This document shows positions 59,666 to 64,000 of a stretch of 64,000 bases of DNA, piece by piece (positions within the stretch are counted from its first letter, which is position 1; every line of letters starts with the position of its first letter). The notes beneath the pieces were generated by a model. That model searched no databases. It was given only the letters and a program-made list of their open reading frames with translations, and had not been told where the DNA came from. Location of the stretch: contig NZ_FOZE01000001.1 in the NCBI RefSeq assembly GCF_900113225.1, forward strand, positions 558,001-622,000. Reading direction: 5' to 3'. The translations under genes and the position numbers were made by a program. The stretch comes from Mitsuaria sp. PDC51 (GTDB lineage Bacteria > Pseudomonadota > Gammaproteobacteria > Burkholderiales > Burkholderiaceae_C).

Positions 59666-61084
59666 ATGGTGACGCCCAGCAAATTGATGTCGATCATCCT
59701 GGCCCGCTGGCAGCTGGTGCTGCTGGTGGTCGTGGTGACCACGCTGACGGCGCTCGGGGTGAGCCTCGTGCTGCCCAAGCGCTACCTGGCCAGCGCCTCG
59801 GTGGTCGTTGACGCCAAGCCCGACCCGGTGTCGGCCCTGATCTATCCCGGCATGGCCTCGCCGGCCTACATGAACACGCAGGTCGACGTGATCGCCAGCG
59901 ATCGCGTCGCGCTGCGCGTCGTGCGCGACCTGCGCCTGACCGAGCTGCCCGAGTTGCGCGAGCAATGGCAGGCGCAGGGCGCCGAGGGCTCGATGGAGCA
60001 ATGGGTCGCCACCTTCCTGCAGGCCAACATGGAGGTCAAGCCCTCCAAGGAAAGCAACGTGCTGACGGTCAACTACCGGTCGCCGTCGGCCCAGGTCGCC
60101 GCGCAGATGGCCAATGCCTTCGTCAAGGCCTACATCGCCACCACGCTGGACCTGCGCGTCGAACCCGCGCGGCAGTACGCCGGCTACTTCGACCAGCAGG
60201 CCAAGGCGGCGCTGGACCGGCTGGAGCAGGCGCGCACCAAGCTCTCCGCCTATGAACGCGAGCACGGCATCCTGGCCTCCGACGAGCGCCTGGACGTCGA
60301 GAACGCGCGCCTGAACGAGCTGTCCTCGCAGCTGGTGGCGCTGTCCTCGCTGGCGACCGAGTCGCGCAGCCGCTCCGGCCAGGCCGCGCGCGGCGGCGAC
60401 CAGCTGCCCGACGTGCTGGCCAACCCGGTGGTGTCGCAGCTCAAGGCCGACGTCAGCCGTGCCGAGGCCAACCTGCAGCAGCTCAGCACGCGCTACGGCG
60501 ACAACCATCCCCAGGTGATCGAGGCCAAGGCCTCGGTGGCCGACACCCGCGCCAAGCTCAACGCCGAAATCCGCCGCGTGACCGGCTCGGTGGCGGTGAC
60601 CAGCACCATCAACAGCCAGCGCGAGGCCGAGACCCGCGCGCAGTTGGAGGCGCAGCGCGCCAAGGTCATCAAGCTGAAGGAAGCGCGCGACGAGGCCAGC
60701 GGCCTGATGCGCGAGGTCGAGAGCGCCCAGCGCGCCTACGAGAACATCACGACCCGGCTGACGCAGACCAGCCTGGAGAGCCAGTCGACGCAGAGCAACG
60801 TGAACCTGCTCGCCGAGGCGACGCCGCCGCTCAAGCCCGCCTCGCCGCGCGTGGCGCTGAACACGGCGCTGGCCTTCGTGGCCGGCCTGGTGCTGGCGAT
60901 CGGCCTGGCGCTGCTGCTGGAACTGCGTGACCGCAAGGTGCGCGACGCCGACGACGTCATGGCCGTGCTGCCGCTGCCGATGCTGGGCGTGCTGCCCGCG
61001 CCCGGCAAGCGCGCGCAGGCGCTTCCGTCCGCCGAGCGGCGACTACTTGGCGCACCCGGCGCCGCGAGCCGAGGAGCCGCCTGA
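59666..61084 (+). CDS. epsF: Chain-length determinant protein EpsF (Wzc N-domain type)
   Basis: The 472-aa inner-membrane copolymerase has the Wzz domain with helix 1 (WQLVLLVVVVTTLTALGVSL) and a C-terminal helix (ALAFVAGLVLAIGLALLLEL), flanking a long coiled-coil periplasmic segment (about residues 160-370). The PASPRVALNTALAF motif before helix 2 is typical. The kinase domain is a separate protein, EpsG, whose gene overlaps by one base. Start at 59666 has GGAG 7 bases upstream; GTG at 59654 is also in frame. Confidence 0.92.
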   Translation: MVTPSKLMSIILARWQLVLLVVVVTTLTALGVSLVLPKRYLASASVVVDAKPDPVSALIYPGMASPAYMNTQVDVIASDRVALRVVRDLRLTELPELREQWQAQGAEGSMEQWVATFLQANMEVKPSKESNVLTVNYRSPSAQVAAQMANAFVKAYIATTLDLRVEPARQYAGYFDQQAKAALDRLEQARTKLSAYEREHGILASDERLDVENARLNELSSQLVALSSLATESRSRSGQAARGGDQLPDVLANPVVSQLKADVSRAEANLQQLSTRYGDNHPQVIEAKASVADTRAKLNAEIRRVTGSVAVTSTINSQREAETRAQLEAQRAKVIKLKEARDEASGLMREVESAQRAYENITTRLTQTSLESQSTQSNVNLLAEATPPLKPASPRVALNTALAFVAGLVLAIGLALLLELRDRKVRDADDVMAVLPLPMLGVLPAPGKRAQALPSAERRLLGAPGAASRGAA

Positions 61085-62007
61085 TGTCGGACCTCAAGGA
61101 ACCCATTCCCCTGGCGCAAAGCAAACCCGTGGACGGACCTCTGAACAAGCCTTCCGGCAGCGGCGCCGGCGTGCACGACCGCTCGATCGGCGCGATCATC
61201 GCCGAGACCCGCAACCTCAGCGCCGACCAGGTCGAGCGCGTGCTGCAGTACCAGCGCGAGCGCGGCATCCGCTTCGGCGAGGCCGCCGTGGCGCTGGGCT
61301 ACGCGAACGCCGAGGACGTGCTGGAGGCGCTGTCCAAGCAGTTCCACTACCCCTACGCCCCGAACGAGCGCAAGACCCGCAGCCCGGAACTGGTGGCCCT
61401 GAACCAGCCGTTCTCGTCGCAGTCGGAAGTCTTCCGCGGCATCCGCAGCCAGATCACGATGCGGCTCTATCGCGAAGGCGAACCGCGCCGCGCGCTGGCG
61501 GTGATCAGCCCGGACACGCTGGACGGGAAGAGCTACTTCACCGCCAACCTGGCGGTGACGCTGGCGCAGCTGGGCGGCCGCACGCTGCTGGTGGACGCCG
61601 ACCTGCGCCGGCCGCGGCAGCACGAGATCTTCGACGTCAGCAACCAGGCCGGGCTGTCCTCGATCCTGTCCGGGCGCAGCGAGCCGCGCGTGATCCAGCA
61701 GGTGGAGGGCATGAACAGCCTGTTCATCCTGCCGGTGGGGGCGGTCCCGCCCAACCCGGTGGAGCTGCTCGAGCGCCCTGCGTTCGGCATGCTGATGCGG
61801 GAGCTGGCGGGCAAGTTCGATTACGTCCTGGTGGACACGTCCGCGAGCCGGTACGGCGCGGACGCGGCCATCGTCGCGTCGCGCTGCGGCGCGGCACTGG
61901 TCCTGGCGCGCCAGAACCAGTCGCGGGTGAGCGCGCTGCAGGACCTCACCGACAGCCTGGACGGGGTGTCCACGACCCTCGTGGGCACCGTGATGAACCA
62001 GTACTGA
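61084..62007 (+). CDS. epsG: Tyrosine-protein kinase EpsG (CpsD/BY-kinase type)
   Basis: The 307-aa kinase would phosphorylate tyrosines and control polymer length with EpsF. Its P-loop is AVISPDTLDGKSYFTANLA, an atypical Walker A in which the glycine-rich loop is reduced to a single Gly before the Lys-Ser, as in many EpsG proteins. Walker A' TLLVDADLRRPRQH and Walker B FDYVLVDTS are intact. The first 100 residues form an extra alpha-helical domain (RNLSADQVERVLQYQRERG) of the MshEN/PilB-like kind. The C-terminus lacks a tyrosine cluster (only Tyr307). Confidence 0.9.
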   Translation: MSDLKEPIPLAQSKPVDGPLNKPSGSGAGVHDRSIGAIIAETRNLSADQVERVLQYQRERGIRFGEAAVALGYANAEDVLEALSKQFHYPYAPNERKTRSPELVALNQPFSSQSEVFRGIRSQITMRLYREGEPRRALAVISPDTLDGKSYFTANLAVTLAQLGGRTLLVDADLRRPRQHEIFDVSNQAGLSSILSGRSEPRVIQQVEGMNSLFILPVGAVPPNPVELLERPAFGMLMRELAGKFDYVLVDTSASRYGADAAIVASRCGAALVLARQNQSRVSALQDLTDSLDGVSTTLVGTVMNQY

Positions 62008-62119
62008 CACCGGGCCCCGGGCGAGACGGCACAGCGGCCGCCAGAGCCGCGAGCATCGACCACCGGCACGGCCGCGAGGCCACGCCGCCGCATGTCCGGA
62101 ATCAGCAGCAGGGATCGCA

Positions 62120-63052
62120 GTGAACACCATGTCGCAGAACGTCCTCCCCGGCGCGCCGGGTCACCCGGGCGCGGCCTTCTGGGCCGCCAACCGGATCGCG
62201 CTGATCGCGCTGGCGATCGGCCTGGTCGCGCTCTACGTGCCGACGATCGTCGACTTCATGCGCGGCCCGTGGCGTGGCGACCGCAATTCCCACGGCCCGA
62301 TCGTGCTGGCGCTGTCGGCCTGGTACTTCTATTTCCAGACCCGGCGCATGGCGCGCCAGGGCCAGTCCTTCCGTCCGCGGCCCGCGCCACTGGCCGGCTG
62401 GACGCTGATCGTGCTGGGGCTGCTGGGCTACGTGCTGGGCCGCTCGCAGTCGATCGCGCTGCTGGAGATGGGCTCGCTGATGCCGGTGCTGCTGGGCCTG
62501 GCGCTGCTGCTGCTCGGGCCGACGATCGCGCGCCGCTACGGCTTCGCGTTCTTCCTGCTGCTGTTCGCGGTGCCGCTGCCGGCGTCCATCGTCGACGTCA
62601 TCACCCAGCCGATGAAGCTGGCCGCGTCCTGGGGCGCGGAGTACCTCATGTACGCGCTGGGCTACCCGATCGCCCGGGCCGGCGTGATCCTGCAGATCGG
62701 CCCGTACCAGCTGATGGTCGCGGATGCCTGCGCGGGCCTGAACTCGCTGTTCACGCTGGAGGCCCTGGGCCTGCTCTACATGAATGTCGTGCGTCATGAA
62801 TCGGTGTTCCGCAACATCGCGCTGGCGCTGCTGATCGTGCCGATTTCCTACTGCTCCAACGTGATCCGCATCCTGATCCTGGCCTTGCTGACCTACCACC
62901 TGGGCGACGACGTCGGCCAGGGCTTCATGCACGAGTTCTCCGGCATGGCGCTGTTCCTGACGGCGCTGATGCTGATCGTGGGCGTGGACACCCTGCTGCG
63001 CGGCCTGTCGGCGCGCTGGGACCGCCTGAGCGGTCGGGAGGCGGCGCGATGA
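62120..63052 (+). CDS. xrtB: Exosortase B
   Basis: The 310-aa multi-pass inner-membrane protein is an exosortase, a transpeptidase-like enzyme that cleaves PEP-CTERM anchors and is linked to exopolysaccharide export. The catalytic triad is intact: Cys204 in VADACAGLNSLF, Arg250 in SNVIRILIL and His271 in GFMHEFSG. Type B is inferred from the epsD-G neighbours. The start is GTG at 62120 (AGGGA upstream) or ATG at 62129. No PEP-CTERM protein is encoded within this window, so substrates must be elsewhere. Confidence 0.93.
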   Translation: MNTMSQNVLPGAPGHPGAAFWAANRIALIALAIGLVALYVPTIVDFMRGPWRGDRNSHGPIVLALSAWYFYFQTRRMARQGQSFRPRPAPLAGWTLIVLGLLGYVLGRSQSIALLEMGSLMPVLLGLALLLLGPTIARRYGFAFFLLLFAVPLPASIVDVITQPMKLAASWGAEYLMYALGYPIARAGVILQIGPYQLMVADACAGLNSLFTLEALGLLYMNVVRHESVFRNIALALLIVPISYCSNVIRILILALLTYHLGDDVGQGFMHEFSGMALFLTALMLIVGVDTLLRGLSARWDRLSGREAAR

Positions 63053-63819
63053 GCACGCCCCTGCATCCCCCCGTGCCGACGCCCCGGGGCGTGGCCCCCG
63101 GCATGCCCGACCCGGCCGACGCGCTGCCGCGCCTGTCGCGCCGCGCCTGCCTGGGCGGCGCCGCCCTGATGGGCGTGGCCGCGGTCGGCGCGTGGCTGGC
63201 CACGCCGCGGCTGCAGGCCGTGACCGGCGCGCCCAGCCTGGACGCCATCGTGCCCAAGGCCTTCGGCGACTGGCGCGTGATCGCCGATGCGACCACGCAG
63301 GTCGACGTGGCGCAGGGCGTGGAGACGGTGCTGGAGCAGCCCTACGACCAGACCGTGATGCGGACCTATGCCAACGGCCAGGGCGAGCAGGTGATGCTCG
63401 CGCTGGCCTGGGGCGAGCGCCAGCGCCAGGACGTCAAGGTGCACCGTCCCGAGGTCTGTTATCCGGCGCAGGGCTTCGCGCTGCGCCGGGTCGAGGCGGG
63501 CCCGCCGATCGCCACCGAGGGCCGCGCCAGGCCCGTGCCCACGACCGAGCTGCTGGCCGAGGCCCGTGGCGGTGGTTTCGAGGCGGTGCGCTACTGGATC
63601 CGCATCGGCGACAACTACGGGGGCGACGGGCTGGGCGCGCGCTGGTACATCCTCAACGAGGGGCTGGCCGGGCGCATTCCCGACGGCATCCTGGTGCGCG
63701 CGTCGCAGCGCCTGGCGCAGGCCTCGGCCGCCCCGGGCTCGCAGCGCCTGATGGCGCGTTTCCTGGCCGAGCTGGTCGCGGCGGTGCCGGCGCCCTCCCG
63801 CGGGATGCTGGTCCGATGA
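63049..63819 (+). CDS. epsI: EpsI-family exosortase-associated protein
   Basis: The 256-aa protein belongs to the EpsI (DUF3485) family found beside or fused to exosortases. It has a Tat-like or twin-Arg N-terminal segment (SRRACLGGAALMGVA), then VPKAFGDWRVIAD, KVHRPEVCYPAQGF with the conserved Cys and RYWIRIGDNYG. Its precise role is unknown; it may modify or hold the sorted substrate. It overlaps xrtB by 4 bases and the next gene by 4 bases, so all are co-translated. Confidence 0.9.
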   Translation: MSTPLHPPVPTPRGVAPGMPDPADALPRLSRRACLGGAALMGVAAVGAWLATPRLQAVTGAPSLDAIVPKAFGDWRVIADATTQVDVAQGVETVLEQPYDQTVMRTYANGQGEQVMLALAWGERQRQDVKVHRPEVCYPAQGFALRRVEAGPPIATEGRARPVPTTELLAEARGGGFEAVRYWIRIGDNYGGDGLGARWYILNEGLAGRIPDGILVRASQRLAQASAAPGSQRLMARFLAELVAAVPAPSRGMLVR

Positions 63820-64000
63820 GCGCGACGAGCAGCCCGCTCAAGGGCACCCCGCGGCCGCAGGGCCTGAATCCCTACGGCAACGACCGCCCGTCGCGCTGGC
63901 CGGGCTGGCGCACCCTGTTCGCGGCGGCGGCGTTGGCCGCGGGCTGCGTGGTGATGGGGCTGGTCTGCGTCGTGATGGGCGACATGGTGGCGCAGAAGCC
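63816..64000 (+). CDS. N-terminal fragment of an eps-operon gene (cut by window end)
   Basis: Only the first 61 codons lie in the window: a polar head (SPLKGTPRPQGLNPYGNDRP) followed by a hydrophobic span (LFAAAALAAGCVVMGLVCVV). It overlaps epsI by 4 bases and so continues the operon. The fragment suggests a membrane protein, but the family cannot be assigned. Confidence 0.7.
   Translation, partial: MSATSSPLKGTPRPQGLNPYGNDRPSRWPGWRTLFAAAALAAGCVVMGLVCVVMGDMVAQK

Overview
The window is GC-rich DNA (about 70% G+C by eye) from a Gram-negative bacterium, most likely a betaproteobacterium of the order Burkholderiales close to Roseateles/Mitsuaria/Rubrivivax. This rests on gene order and protein style: TPR protein-lolB-ispE-tRNA-Gln-prs, rapZ-recN-nadK facing hrcA, a trimeric-type porin, EpsD/E/F/G with exosortase B and EpsI, and a DmlR-like LysR regulator. 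No search was run, so genus-level placement is inference.

Region by region. 1-11.4 kb is a conserved housekeeping block: prs (cut by the window edge), tRNA-Gln, ispE, lolB and a TPR lipid/secretion-type protein on the minus strand; mutM-mutY on the plus strand; a small membrane protein; rapZ-recN-nadK on the minus strand; hrcA on the plus strand. A CAT-anticodon tRNA at 11.4 kb marks the start of an accessory region. 11.5-17 kb begins with clearly AT-richer DNA carrying an EVE-like/HNH endonuclease and a PD-(D/E)XK-type protein, followed by a secreted/membrane protein pair and a membrane-anchored Mrr-type nuclease: a small restriction/defence cluster. 17-20.4 kb holds an SH3-like secreted protein, a porin, an unknown membrane protein and an amino-acid binding protein.

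20.5-25 kb is the most interesting block: a minus-strand locus with a HlyD-type adaptor, a 49-codon gene encoding a class II microcin-like precursor with a textbook double-glycine leader, an exported protein of unknown function, and a C39-peptidase ABC exporter. It looks like a complete export locus for a ribosomally made antimicrobial or signalling peptide that short-gene filters would miss.

25.4-36.7 kb is metabolic: an RlmI-like methyltransferase, a MocR-type regulator divergent from an EamA exporter, a cytochrome c plus molybdenum hydroxylase (IorA/IorB-like) operon, and a LeuC/LeuD-like isomerase with a haloacetate-dehalogenase-like hydrolase facing a LysR regulator. 36.7-49.4 kb holds REP-like palindromes, cytochrome bd-type oxidase cydAB, an amino-acid ABC permease, an EamA transporter, several small or unknown proteins, a glycerophosphodiesterase, a DUF2145 protein and a CocE/NonD hydrolase.

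49.4-57.4 kb is signalling and efflux: a stand-alone receiver, a GGDEF diguanylate cyclase, a chemoreceptor, a CurA-like oxidoreductase with an MFS exporter, and a divergent AraC regulator. 57.7-64 kb is the start of an exopolysaccharide/exosortase operon: epsD, epsE, epsF, epsG, xrtB, epsI and a gene cut by the window end. Nearly all neighbours in it overlap by 1-4 bases or lie close together, so they are probably made from one transcript.
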